IMG/VR virus record: IMGVR_UViG_3300033273_000224
Coordinates: 1-41,121 of that record
DNA: 41,121 nucleotides
From: a virus
Reading direction: 5' to 3' (one strand)
The position numbers and the translations under genes are program-made. The notes under the pieces were generated by a model that was not told the DNA's origin, did not search any database, and was given only the letters and a program-made list of their open reading frames with translations. Position 1 is the first letter of the stretch, and each line of letters begins with the position of its first letter. Of this stretch, positions 29,212-38,200 are shown piece after piece.

Positions 29212-29489
29212 ACAACGTAATCGAAGTAACCGAACAAGAAGCACAAGAGAACTTTGACTTCCTGTTCAACCTTGTCTGTCGTGGTACTTCCATCAAAATC
29301 ATTCGAGAAAATGGCACACGAGTGATGATGGTACCTCTTCCCACTTACAAGGAAGCAACCTCTTTCAATCCTCCTATTGGCGGAGACTTTACCCTGCCCA
29401 CCGATCCTGAATCATTTGTTGACCCCGTAGCTACCCGAGATTATGTCCGAGAACAACTCCAAGAAATGCAGACAGAACTTGAATCTTGA
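29208..29489 (+). CDS. Phd/YefM-like (antitoxin-fold) protein
   Basis: 93 residues. The first half has the Phd/YefM layout: VIEVTEQEAQENFDFLFNLVCRGTSIKIIRENGTRVMMVPLPTY, i.e. a strand, a helix beginning at a conserved EA-x-x-NF, a strand pair and a Val/Pro end. The C-terminal 45 residues could be the flexible toxin-binding or other tail. Such proteins bind DNA as dimers and repress their operon. No toxin of a known family is obvious next to it. A lone phage antitoxin could neutralise a host toxin; this is inference. Confidence 0.65.
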   Translation: MNNVIEVTEQEAQENFDFLFNLVCRGTSIKIIRENGTRVMMVPLPTYKEATSFNPPIGGDFTLPTDPESFVDPVATRDYVREQLQEMQTELES

Positions 29490-29658
29490 CATCAAGATCT
29501 GGTATAGTGAGATCGATTGTCTATTTCACTGGACGCTAATCTCACACGAACAGCATTTTAAGGTTGGTAAGTGTGCTACAGTTTCTGAATGTCTTTATGA
29601 GATTGAGCACTACTCCGAAGTGATTATGCACGAGGAGACCGCTCGTGTACATAAATAA
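29443..29658 (+). CDS. Hypothetical protein, 71 aa
   Basis: Overlaps the Phd/YefM-like gene by 47 bases from ATG 29443; no ribosome site is visible there. Later residues look well conserved in style (DIKIWYSEIDCLFHWTLISHEQHF...GKCATVSECLYEIEHYSEVI), a beta-hairpin then a helix. The true start may be later at a non-ATG codon if the weak promoter at 29479 is used. Function unknown; the place next to an antitoxin-like gene is worth noting. Confidence 0.5.
   Translation: MSENNSKKCRQNLNLDIKIWYSEIDCLFHWTLISHEQHFKVGKCATVSECLYEIEHYSEVIMHEETARVHK
29479..29508 (+). promoter_or_regulatory. Weak sigma-70-type promoter
   Basis: TTGAAT (29479-29484), 18-nt spacer, TATAGT (29503-29508). It would start transcription within the 71-residue gene and reach the gene at 29679. 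Moderate match only. Confidence 0.35.
29650..29657 (+). promoter_or_regulatory. Late promoter CATAAATA
   Basis: The octamer overlaps the stop of the preceding gene and lies 22 nt before ATG 29679, matching the spacing of the other late promoters here. Confidence 0.55.
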
Positions 29659-29678
29659 TCTCGTACAGGTGTAGGACT

Positions 29679-29951
29679 ATGGTAAAGTATAAGATCCATA
29701 GTGGTTTCGGACTTCTAGAGAACGTCGGTATCGTCAAGTTCTGGTTTATCAACGGAGTTCCGTTTACCTTCGATGAACTAGATGACATCAATCTAACAGT
29801 TGATGACATTCCAGAAGACCAAGCAGCAAACATATCCTATGATATGGATGCCATGTATCGATACTCCTCCTACCTAATAGAAGAAGGATGCCATCCTATT
29901 CTATTCTGTATCGATGAAATGATTGAAAACTATCAAGACATTCCTTTATGA
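29679..29951 (+). CDS. Hypothetical protein, 90 aa
   Basis: Acidic protein with a beta-rich start (YKIHSGFGLLENVGIVKFWFINGVPFTFDEL) and helical acidic second half (YSSYLIEEGCHPILFCIDEMIEN). Preceded by a late promoter and followed by an ATGA overlap. No recognised family. Confidence 0.65.
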   Translation: MVKYKIHSGFGLLENVGIVKFWFINGVPFTFDELDDINLTVDDIPEDQAANISYDMDAMYRYSSYLIEEGCHPILFCIDEMIENYQDIPL

Positions 29952-30154
29952 GTAAAGAGTTTACTTTTGGAGGACTTGACAGACACTCGGTCAACATACT
30001 AAGATTACTCAGTGAACTTGAGGGGTCTTATCAACTCCTTAAGTACATGGGTTTCCAAGAAGACATGGATATAATAAATGAGATGAAGCAGAGGTATTAC
30101 AAACTCTACTTCAAAACATCTAAAGAAGAACGCCAAACTAGCTCAGCTGGATAG
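29948..30154 (+). CDS. Hypothetical protein, 68 aa, overlapping tRNA-Thr
   Basis: Starts in an ATGA overlap with the preceding gene. The protein is helical (SVNILRLLSELEGSYQLLKYMGFQEDMDIINEMKQRYYKLYF). The reading frame ends with TAG inside the D-arm of the following tRNA, so its last codons (TSSAG) are encoded by tRNA sequence; 23 bases are shared. A transcript cut at the tRNA 5' end would lose the stop codon. Confidence 0.6.
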   Translation: MSKEFTFGGLDRHSVNILRLLSELEGSYQLLKYMGFQEDMDIINEMKQRYYKLYFKTSKEERQTSSAG

Positions 30155-30205
30155 AGCAACGGTTTTGTAAACCGTAGGTCATCGGTTCGAGTCCGATGTT
30201 TGGCT
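30132..30205 (+). tRNA. tRNA-Thr (anticodon TGT)
   Basis: Full cloverleaf visible: acceptor GCCAAAC/GTTTGGC; D-arm TAGCTCAGCTGGATAGAGCA; anticodon stem ACGGT/ACCGT around loop TTTGTAA, giving anticodon TGT (reads ACA, ACG by wobble); T-arm ATCGG-TTCGAGT-CCGAT. CCA is not encoded. Three bases separate it from tRNA-Ala. Confidence 0.92.
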
Positions 30206-30208
30206 CTC

Positions 30209-30281
30209 GGGGGTTTAGCTCAGTTGGTAGAGCGCCTGCTTTGCAAGCAGGATGTCAGGAGTTCGAGTCTCCTAATCTCCA
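30209..30281 (+). tRNA. tRNA-Ala (anticodon TGC)
   Basis: Acceptor GGGGGTT pairs with AATCTCC using two G-U pairs; TAGCTCAGTTGGTAGAGC D-arm; anticodon stem CCTGC/GCAGG around TTTGCAA, anticodon TGC; T-arm AGGAG-TTCGAGT-CTCCT. Discriminator A at 30281; no encoded CCA beyond the adjoining CCA-like TCCA. Confidence 0.93.
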
Positions 30282-30304
30282 TTCGCTATTCGCAAATAGC
30301 GAAT
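30281..30304 (+). repeat. Perfect inverted repeat right after tRNA-Ala
   Basis: ATTCGCTATT (30281-30290), CGCA loop, AATAGCGAAT (30295-30304): a 10-bp perfect stem without T-tract. It may protect or mark the 3' end for tRNA processing, or lie in the leader of the next gene. It is not a standard terminator. Confidence 0.7.
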
Positions 30305-30336
30305 ACATTCCTCTATATCTCAAAGGAAGTGTTTCA

Positions 30337-30708
30337 ATGGGAATGTTTGACACAATCCGTTCTTCATACAACCTTGGAAAAGGTATGGAAGGAGAACTGC
30401 AAACCAAATCTATGCATTGCTTGATGCAGGATTATTGGATATCCCCCACAGGTCAACTCTATGAGATTGACTACAGCGGAACTCAGGATTTTGTAATGGA
30501 TCCTGAGAAGGATACTGCTTTCCTGAAGGGTATTACATGGGTTCCCAATGGTAACCACGGAAGGGTCAGGGCAAGCCGACACTATGGTGTTGTGGAGTGC
30601 TACCCTTCTAAATGGTCTAGAGAGGACGACTGCTTCTACACTTGCCAAATCACCTTTTGTGATGGTATGATAGTCTCAGTCGTTCACCGCAAATGTCCCT
30701 CACTCTAA
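30337..30708 (+). CDS. Hypothetical protein, 123 aa (MGMFDTI family-like)
   Basis: The open frame extends through the tRNA-Ala gene, which cannot be coding, so ATG 30337 with AAAGGAAG at 30321-30328 is chosen. Starts MGMFDTIRSSY; Cys- and Trp-containing beta-rich protein (DYWISPTGQLYEIDYSGTQDF, NGNHGRVRASRHYGVVECYP). Proteins starting MGMFDT(I/V) are frequent in phages and bacteria and of unknown role. It shares 16 bases with the next gene. Confidence 0.7.
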   Translation: MGMFDTIRSSYNLGKGMEGELQTKSMHCLMQDYWISPTGQLYEIDYSGTQDFVMDPEKDTAFLKGITWVPNGNHGRVRASRHYGVVECYPSKWSREDDCFYTCQITFCDGMIVSVVHRKCPSL

Positions 30709-31097
30709 AGTATCAACATCTGGACCCCTATCCTGATCCTGTCAGCATCCCTGAGCAGACGATCACTGTAGAGGTGCCGACCTCTGACTTGCATCCGTAT
30801 CAGGCGATGCGTGTGTTTGCATCCTTTATGCGATCCATGGGATACTCTGACTATGAGGTCATGGATGCAGGTATGCACATTGCTACCTATGAGGACAATG
30901 ATGATAGACTGGTTCAAAAAGTATTGACCGAGTATGAACTCTGCAAGAATGAGGACTACCTTGATCTCAAGTATGAGAATGCAGATCTCAAAGCAAAACT
31001 TTCTCGTGTATCGAATCCCGATGCTCCCAACTACACCGATGAAGAGATCGCTGCAATGACCTTGGAGAATACTTATGAGTTTGGACTTGATGCTTGA
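30693..31097 (+). CDS. Hypothetical protein, 134 aa
   Basis: Pro-rich N-terminal third, a helix (HPYQAMRVFASFMRSMGYSDYEVMDA), and a helical coiled section (YLDLKYENADLKAKLSRVS). Begins 16 bases before the end of the preceding gene and overlaps the HNH gene by 23 bases. Function unknown. Confidence 0.65.
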   Translation: MSLTLKYQHLDPYPDPVSIPEQTITVEVPTSDLHPYQAMRVFASFMRSMGYSDYEVMDAGMHIATYEDNDDRLVQKVLTEYELCKNEDYLDLKYENADLKAKLSRVSNPDAPNYTDEEIAAMTLENTYEFGLDA

Positions 31098-31650
31098 TAA
31101 GTTTGTCGAAGCAGCAAAACTGTTGCGAGACAAATACAACGTTGACATCCAAGAAGTTCTGGAGCGTAACGAAATCATCACACCTAACAACATTAGGTGG
31201 AGGATTAAGTTAGACGATCTACTCAACGACTACGAACTACGCGATGATGTAATCGATCACTATAAGTGGAAGACCACCAAGAACAGGAAACTGGTTCAGT
31301 GTCGAGGTAACATCTATCGAAAGAGTGATGGTAAACTCATGCTGGGTGGATGGGATGGTAAGAAAGAGTATCGTGTTGTGTCAGTAACATGTAACACAAT
31401 CGATGGCAAGAGAGAACCATTCAAGATGCAGTATCACACGCTAGCATTTACTCTCTACAACAAACGTTGGCCACGGACTCCAGTGGTGGACCACGATGAT
31501 GACAACAAGTTGAACAACTCTGGCACCAACCTCAACGAATCTGACCACAGTGATAACAATCACAACCGTAAGAGGAATCGTAGATTGACCGAAATGCCCA
31601 AAATGCCCAAACCTGCCCCTCAGAGTCCTATCTTAAGTCTGTATAAATAG
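31075..31650 (+). CDS. HNH homing-type endonuclease
   Basis: 191 residues. The N-terminal half is helical with a strand section RGNIYRKSDGKLMLGGWDGKKEYRVVSVTC as in NUMOD-like DNA-recognition segments. The nuclease motif is QYHTLAFTLYNKRWPRTPVVDHDDDNKLNNSGTNLNESDHSDNNHNRKRNRR, with VDH as the first His of the HNH motif and NNxxxNL after it. The tail is basic and Pro-rich. A GGAG at 31064 supports ATG 31075. Likely free-standing; no intron is seen nearby. It lies between tRNAs and tail fibres. Confidence 0.82.
   Translation: MSLDLMLDKFVEAAKLLRDKYNVDIQEVLERNEIITPNNIRWRIKLDDLLNDYELRDDVIDHYKWKTTKNRKLVQCRGNIYRKSDGKLMLGGWDGKKEYRVVSVTCNTIDGKREPFKMQYHTLAFTLYNKRWPRTPVVDHDDDNKLNNSGTNLNESDHSDNNHNRKRNRRLTEMPKMPKPAPQSPILSLYK
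31642..31649 (+). promoter_or_regulatory. Late promoter TATAAATA for tail fibre genes
   Basis: Exact T4 late consensus, overlapping the HNH stop codon and 27 nt before the GTG start of the first fibre gene. Confidence 0.7.
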
Positions 31651-31675
31651 ACCAGAAGAATCGTGCTGTTTCGTA

Positions 31676-33010
31676 GTGGCAACTAAAAGAATATCCCAGT
31701 TAGATACGATTGCGGACGGATTGGTGACAGGTGAGGCAGTTCTGCCTATTGTTATCTCCGACCCTCTGATTCCTAACAGGAAGGCAAAAGTAAACCAACT
31801 GTTCCGTGGTGTTGCTGCGGGATCTCAGTCTGCTCCTGGATTGGCGTTTGACTTGGACCGTGATACTGGTATCTACCAGTCTGCGGTTGATGAACTGGGA
31901 TTGACTTTTGGTTCAACTTCGGTATACCATTCTAGAATCGCTAATACCGATGGTTCTAGTACAATAAACGCTCGTGTCATCGACACTGCTGCATCCAACT
32001 CTAACTACCAGATCTCTCCTCAGGGTTCTGGTTATTTTACTGTTAATGGTGTATCAAACTTCATCGACCAGAATACTATTTTCATCGGTGCACAAAACCC
32101 TGGCAAGAAAGTATATTTCAACGTCGATACTGTGTCTCTCCAGACTGGTACTCGCCGCCTGGATATGCCCGACTTGGGTACACTGACATCTTCAGTTCTT
32201 CTTGCTGATAACACTGTCCAGACTGTCTCTAACAAGACAATCATCATCAAGGACTCTGAACTCAGCATCATTGGTTCTTCCAACGCATCGAAAGTTGCAA
32301 AGTTTGAGGTTGACACCTGGGAATCTCCTGGTACTCACTCCTACAAACTGCCCGACTTCGGTGCTGCTGTTGTTACATCTACACTTCTTGACGATGTAAC
32401 CGAGCAGGATGTGTATAACAAGAACATGGTTAATCCCACGTTCTCTAATACACCTTCTACCGATCCCAACAATCCCACACGTTACGTCATCTTTGACCAG
32501 TCAGGTCTGACTCAAGATAGAACCGTAACATTCCCTGACTTGAATGTCATCGTTGTTGGTGAGGCAGCATCACAAACACTGAGCAACAAATCATATAAAG
32601 GTGCGGTGCTTGAGGACATCGCTGATGAAACGAAGAAGATCTTCTTCAACCTCACAAACCTCAACTCAAACAGCACTCTGGACTTCACCTTCCCAGAGGG
32701 CAGTATTGCATTCCCGCTAAATAATGGCGGTAACAGTAATGTACTGGTTGCTGAGCAAGCAACTCAGATCGTTAATAACAAAATCCTTCAGAACGCGAGT
32801 TTTGATAACCCGAATGAACTGAACGGACGAGTTAATATCGATACCTCCAACATCACAGAGACAGTGAACATTCAGTTCCCTAACGCTGACGCTACACTGT
32901 TGTCCACAAACAACATTAGTGATGTTGCTATTACCTTCGGTGGTCCTCTGGCGGCACCGACATTAGGTGGTTCTATTAGACTTCAATCTTATTTCCAAGC
33001 AGGTTGGTAA
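31676..33010 (+). CDS. Tail fibre-like structural protein with internal repeats, 444 aa
   Basis: GTG start (MATKRISQLDTI), the usual opening of cyanophage and other tail fibre proteins. Residues about 163-410 hold at least four copies of a repeat of about 60-65 residues: a (F/L/M)PD segment, a variable strand, then (T/E)Q-x-(V/L)-x-NK and a polar stretch (TVQTVSNKTI, TEQDVYNKNM, ASQTLSNKSY, ATQIVNNKIL). Such repeats build trimeric beta-fibres. The last residues (PTLGGSIRLQSYFQAGW) are Gly-rich. It heads a fibre operon under a late promoter. Confidence 0.75.
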   Translation: MATKRISQLDTIADGLVTGEAVLPIVISDPLIPNRKAKVNQLFRGVAAGSQSAPGLAFDLDRDTGIYQSAVDELGLTFGSTSVYHSRIANTDGSSTINARVIDTAASNSNYQISPQGSGYFTVNGVSNFIDQNTIFIGAQNPGKKVYFNVDTVSLQTGTRRLDMPDLGTLTSSVLLADNTVQTVSNKTIIIKDSELSIIGSSNASKVAKFEVDTWESPGTHSYKLPDFGAAVVTSTLLDDVTEQDVYNKNMVNPTFSNTPSTDPNNPTRYVIFDQSGLTQDRTVTFPDLNVIVVGEAASQTLSNKSYKGAVLEDIADETKKIFFNLTNLNSNSTLDFTFPEGSIAFPLNNGGNSNVLVAEQATQIVNNKILQNASFDNPNELNGRVNIDTSNITETVNIQFPNADATLLSTNNISDVAITFGGPLAAPTLGGSIRLQSYFQAGW

Positions 33011-33016
33011 TCAAAC

Positions 33017-35257
33017 ATGACAGCAGGAAGACTCGCAGCAAAATATCTGTCTGCAACTACAAACACTGTAGTTTATGGTGCAGACATTGATAGCACCGCA
33101 AGTGTGATGGTGACTGCCGCCAACTGGTCTGGTGGTGCAGCAACCTATCGCTTGGCACTTAGAGATTATGATCAGATCCTGAGGGTATCTGGTCCCCAAA
33201 TCAATAGCAATGGTGGTGTTGCATCTACACACCAGTTTGCTAAGGGTAACCCAGTTAGTTCATATAAACTCAAGGTAAGTCCTGGATTTACATATGATGA
33301 AGCGGTCCCTGGCACAACTATCACTACTGCACTTGGTTCTACTGCCAAACTGCTGGATGTCTACAAACCTACAGACACCATCAACTACTATGTGAAGTTT
33401 GAGGAGATCTCAGATCTCGTTTTTGCTACTGAGACTGTTGTTGGTCAACCTGTTGGTGGTGAGACAATCACTGGTGCAACTTCTGGTTTGGTTGCTACAA
33501 ACCGTGGTTTCATCACTGAATCAAATCTTTCTCACGTCAACATTCCCGATGTTGGTGCTGCTGCAACTTCTATTAAAGTTTCCAGAAACACTGGTCTTGC
33601 TGATGGTCAGATTCTGACAGTTGGTCCTTCTTTCCCCCCTACTGGTCAAGCATCGACAACCGAACTGGTCACCATTGATGCATCTGGTATCAATACTACA
33701 AACAATACTCTGACTATTACTCGTGGTGCGTATGGTACTACTGCTCGTGCAGTCAAGTCTGGTGAGTTTGTAACTGCATTCACTATCTCTGCAACCACAA
33801 CAACTATCAACGAGGGTGCAACCTTTGCTGCTGGTGATGTTACTCTGACTGTGACAGATTCGACTGGTTTCTTGACTGGTGCATTTATTGTTATTGACAA
33901 CGAACTGTTGGAAGTTACCGACGTTAATGGTAATGATCTGACAGTTACTCGTGCAGCATATGGTACTGCTGATGTTGATCACAACGATGGTTCTACTATT
34001 ACTGTTCTGACTGATTCGGGTCAGTATCTGTTGAACTACTTCACTGAGGACGAGAACGTTACCTTCGGCACAAGTAATGCAACTGCAACTCTGGGATTCA
34101 GTGTTGCCCAAAGCATTGCAATCACCCCTAGTTTCATTCTCTCTCAGACCAGTGCTGTTGCAACTGATCACGAGATTGTTGAACCGATTGCTGCAAACAA
34201 CGAAAGAACATATCGTTTCGATCAGTCTGATGCTTCTAATGCTGGTCACCCACTGAAGTTCTCAGGTGATAACGAAGAAGGTTCAAACTCTCAGACAGGT
34301 ACAGAATACACTGCAGGTGTTCTCAAGGTTGGTACTGCTGGATCTTCTGGTGCATATTCAGAGATCACCATTGATGACAATATCCCCACCACACTGTTTG
34401 CATTCTCCGATGCTGGTGTTGATGCTGAGGGTACTGCTAATGATAATGGTGCTGGTTTCACATTTGAACCCGTGCTTTCACCTCTTTATGAAGAGATCTA
34501 TGTCTATAAAGTAGCAGGAGAATCATTCACCGCTGCTGATACATTCACTGTTGGCACTGTAACTCAAACCATTCAGCAGAATGGTAACATCCCTGGTCCT
34601 TATGGTTATGTTCATGACTGGGATGCAGATAATGCACTGTTGAAAGTATCCCTGGATATCGGATCTGCAGCGTTTGCTGATAACGATTACTTTTACACCA
34701 CACCTACACAGAACAACGCAAACAGAACACTTGTTCAAGCAGTTGATGGTAAGATTCTGACGATTGCTTCTCTGAGTGGTGCTGATGCTTCTCGTGTTAC
34801 TGGTTCATATGAAGCAGTTGCATGGTCAACTGATGGTTCTGGTGTAGATGCAGTCTTCAATGTTGATGTTGATGGTTCTGGCGCAGTAACCCTTACCATT
34901 GTTGATGGTGGTTCAGATTTTGTTGGTAGTAATGCTGAAACTATTACTATCAATGACTCTGTATTGGGTGCTGGTGGTGCAGCAAACGTAACATTCACTG
35001 TTGCTACTGTCACTAATGCAGTACATGTGGATGTAGATGGTGCAGAGAGTCAAGATTATCTGCTCTATGATAAGTCTATTGCTAACAACGATCAGCAACG
35101 CGATACTGCAATCGTAGTTGGTCCTGGTCAGAACTTGCTTGCATATGCTTCTGCACAAGTTGCGGTGCATGTTCAGGGGTTTGAAACTGCATCTTCGGAC
35201 TATGAACTTGTTCACCTTCCGAAGGAGGTTGAAGAGGGTGGCACTCCTTCCCCCTAA
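33017..35257 (+). CDS. Virion structural / fibre-associated protein, 746 aa
   Basis: Beta-rich, low-charge protein beginning MTAGRLAAKYLSATTNTVVYGADIDSTASVMVTAANW. Two related domains lie at about 190-255 and 270-335 (NTLTITRGAYGTTARAV and NDLTVTRAAYGTADVDH), a repeated Ig-like or carbohydrate-module type. Another segment (about 590-680) has DGSGAVTLTIVDGGSDF. It starts seven bases after the first fibre gene. It is probably part of a fibre or a short appendage; specific role unknown. Confidence 0.7.
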   Translation: MTAGRLAAKYLSATTNTVVYGADIDSTASVMVTAANWSGGAATYRLALRDYDQILRVSGPQINSNGGVASTHQFAKGNPVSSYKLKVSPGFTYDEAVPGTTITTALGSTAKLLDVYKPTDTINYYVKFEEISDLVFATETVVGQPVGGETITGATSGLVATNRGFITESNLSHVNIPDVGAAATSIKVSRNTGLADGQILTVGPSFPPTGQASTTELVTIDASGINTTNNTLTITRGAYGTTARAVKSGEFVTAFTISATTTTINEGATFAAGDVTLTVTDSTGFLTGAFIVIDNELLEVTDVNGNDLTVTRAAYGTADVDHNDGSTITVLTDSGQYLLNYFTEDENVTFGTSNATATLGFSVAQSIAITPSFILSQTSAVATDHEIVEPIAANNERTYRFDQSDASNAGHPLKFSGDNEEGSNSQTGTEYTAGVLKVGTAGSSGAYSEITIDDNIPTTLFAFSDAGVDAEGTANDNGAGFTFEPVLSPLYEEIYVYKVAGESFTAADTFTVGTVTQTIQQNGNIPGPYGYVHDWDADNALLKVSLDIGSAAFADNDYFYTTPTQNNANRTLVQAVDGKILTIASLSGADASRVTGSYEAVAWSTDGSGVDAVFNVDVDGSGAVTLTIVDGGSDFVGSNAETITINDSVLGAGGAANVTFTVATVTNAVHVDVDGAESQDYLLYDKSIANNDQQRDTAIVVGPGQNLLAYASAQVAVHVQGFETASSDYELVHLPKEVEEGGTPSP

Positions 35258-35263
35258 TAAATA
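35256..35263 (+). promoter_or_regulatory. Late promoter AATAAATA
   Basis: Lies at the stop codon of the 746-residue gene, 32 nt before ATG 35295. Fits the octamer seen before other late genes. Confidence 0.55.
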
Positions 35264-35294
35264 GTCAAACGGCACCTAGTTGGAAACCGAATAA

Positions 35295-38200
35295 ATGGCA
35301 CTTACTCGTCTTAAGAATATCATCACGTCGAGGACGGGACGTATTATCTACGTCAACCCCGACGACTTCGATGCATCGGATGCATATGATAACAGAGGAA
35401 ACTCCGCACTGCGTCCCTTTAAGACGTTGCAACGTGCCTTCCTTGAGGTGGCACGATTCTCGTATCGTGTTGGTCTGAGTAATGACGAGTTTGACGCATT
35501 CTCGATCTATCTGTATCCATCAGAGTACGTTATTGACAACCGCCCTGGGGTAACAGACTACAACTCCATTCAACCTTTTGATGCCAACACTAACTTCGAT
35601 CTTACAAGTTCTGCGAATGTGCTTTACAAGTACAACTCAGCAAGTGGTGGGGTTATCGTACCGAGAGGTTGTTCTGTTATTGGTAGTGACCTCCGTCGCA
35701 CTAAGATCGTACCTAAGTACGTTCCATACCCAACAACATCAGGTACCTTAGGTATCACTGCTGCCAACGAACCTACCAAGTCTTCAATCTTCTTGCTTAC
35801 AGGTGCCGCATACTTCTGGCAGATGTCATTCTTCGATGGCGATAACAATGGAGTTTATTATCGTGGTGATGACATTGCAACTATTGCTCCCAACTATTCG
35901 CACCACAAACTAACTTGTTTCGAGTTTGCGACCTCTAACGATCTGGATCTGTACTACCAGAAGATCTCTAAAGGTTACGCAACTATTCCTGACTCCTCTG
36001 GTATTGTTGCTCAGGACCAGATTCAGGCACGAGTCGAAGAAAACAGAATCGTTGGTCCGATTTCTGACGAGTTTGCTGTTTCTCAGATTGTAAGAAATGG
36101 TCAAACTGCTACTGCATTCACAGTTGACGAACAAGGTAATCCTAAGAATCATGGATTCTCAGTGGGCGTTGCTGTCAATATCTCAGGTGTTACTGGACCA
36201 ACTGAGCAGGATCAACTGCTTTACAATGGTTCGTTCCTGATCACATCTGCACAAGGTAACCAGTTCACCTATCAGATGGCAGCAGAACCATCAGGCAATG
36301 CTCTTGGTTCTAACATTCTCGTTAAAGTTGAGATTGATACAGTTGACTCTGCATCACCATATGTGTTTAACTGTTCATTGAGATCTGTTTGGGGCATCAA
36401 TGGTATGCACGCAGATGGTTCTCGTGCAACTGGTTTCAAATCGATGGTGGTTGCACAGTTCACGGGTATCTCTCTGCAGAAAGATGACCGTGCATTTGTT
36501 CTATATAACCAGTCAACTGGTGCATATGAAGCACAAGCGCAAGGATCTGGAGCACATATTAACGGTCTGGCGAAGTTTCGTAAAGGATGGCGTCATTGCC
36601 ACATTCACGCATCCAACGGCAGTTTCATTCAGGTTGTTTCTGTGTTTGCTGTGGGATTTGGTGACCATTTCTTTAGTGAGTCTGGTGGTGACCTTTCCAT
36701 TACTAACTCAAACTCGAACTTTGGAAACACTTCGCTGCGTTCAAAGGGATTCTCCAGCACCGCATTCACTAAGGATAAGGCAGGTGCCATCACGCACATC
36801 ATTCCACCGAAATCTCTGTCAGATGTTGTGGAGGTTCCAGTAAACTGGGTCTCTCTCGATATTGCAAAGACTCGTGCTGCTGCTAATAGTTCTAGACTGT
36901 ATCTGTATGGTTATAGTGTAGAAACAGCACCCCCGCCGTCTAAGGTTCAGGGTTACACAATCGGTGCTCGTAGAGATTCTGCATCACTTCCCGACCAAGT
37001 ATTTGTGCTCCTGAAAGCATCGGGTGCTGCTGATCCTACAACTCACTATGCACATATCAATCCCGCTGGTCCTCAAGTAACAGGTACAAAACCCAACGAT
37101 ATTGAAGGTCTGAACCCTATCAAGTGGGACCCTGCACAGAATAACTGGTATATTCAAGTTGATCCCAACAACAATACAATCTATACCACACTTCTGGCGA
37201 ACTCGTTGTATCAGAACTTGGCATTCTCTCCGCCGAGTTTCATTCGTCGTGTTCCCGACCCCCGTAACCTTGTTGACAGAACATATCGTTTCCGTTATGT
37301 ACTGGACAAGGATGCATTCCCCGTTCCTCGTGAACCCATCACTGGTTTCGTTCTGCAACCTAGATCGTCAGAAACTAACTCACCTTCATATAGCAAGGTG
37401 TACTACATCTACGCTGTAGAAACATTCCAAGAGTTTGTTCGTGGTGAAGCAGATGGTATCTATTACCTGACACTTCTGTCTGCGTCGGTTACTCCTTCCA
37501 CGGATAACTTTAACGACATGGCATTCTCTCAGAAGACACAGGATGTTTATCCTGCATTCGATAGAGATAACCCTGCTGCTGATCCTGCTGCTGCTGTGTC
37601 TGTTGCTGACAACGAGACTATTGGTCTGGTTAAGACAACTGACGGTGCCACACCTACACCCAATGTTGACACACTGCGTTCTGTTACTAGAGAAGCAGCA
37701 CAGTTCTTCCTGCTTGAAGGTGAGAATAACCTGGGATACAACACTATATCTAACACACTGAATAGTGTTTCTGTTACTGCACGTCTGGGTGACGAAGAAG
37801 AACGTAAGATTGCACTGAAACTGAATGCTGACCAGTCAGTCGCACCTCTGCTGATTGAACTGCGTCGTTATTCTATTCTCCGTGCATCTGGTCACACGTT
37901 TGAGTATCTTGGATTCGGTCCTGGTAACTACTCAACTGCATTCCCCTCTACTCAGGTACAAGTTCTGAGTGAAGATGAAGTGAGATTGTCTCAGCAGTTG
38001 AAAGAAGAAGCAGGCGTTGCATACTTCACTGGTGTCAACTCTGACGGTGAACTCTACATTGGTAACCAAGTTATCAACCCAGTTACGGGTGCGATTACAT
38101 CCGAAGATATTGCACAACTGAACGTTGTTGGTGAGGAAGGTGAGATTGAAACCTTCTCTGAGATTGTGCTTACCGACAAACTGACTGTTATCGGTGGTGC

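Noticed and set aside
29486-29508. TTGACA (29486-29491) with TATAGT as promoter
   Set aside because: Spacer is only 11 nt; the alternative TTGAAT with 18 nt is more plausible, though weak.
30196-30336. N-terminal extension of the MGMFDTI protein through tRNA-Ala
   Set aside because: The segment is a complete tRNA gene; a good ribosome site supports ATG 30337.
33521-34249. 242-codon minus-strand frame opposite the 746-residue gene
   Set aside because: Low-complexity Ser/Cys/Asn shadow of a repetitive coding region, no family features.
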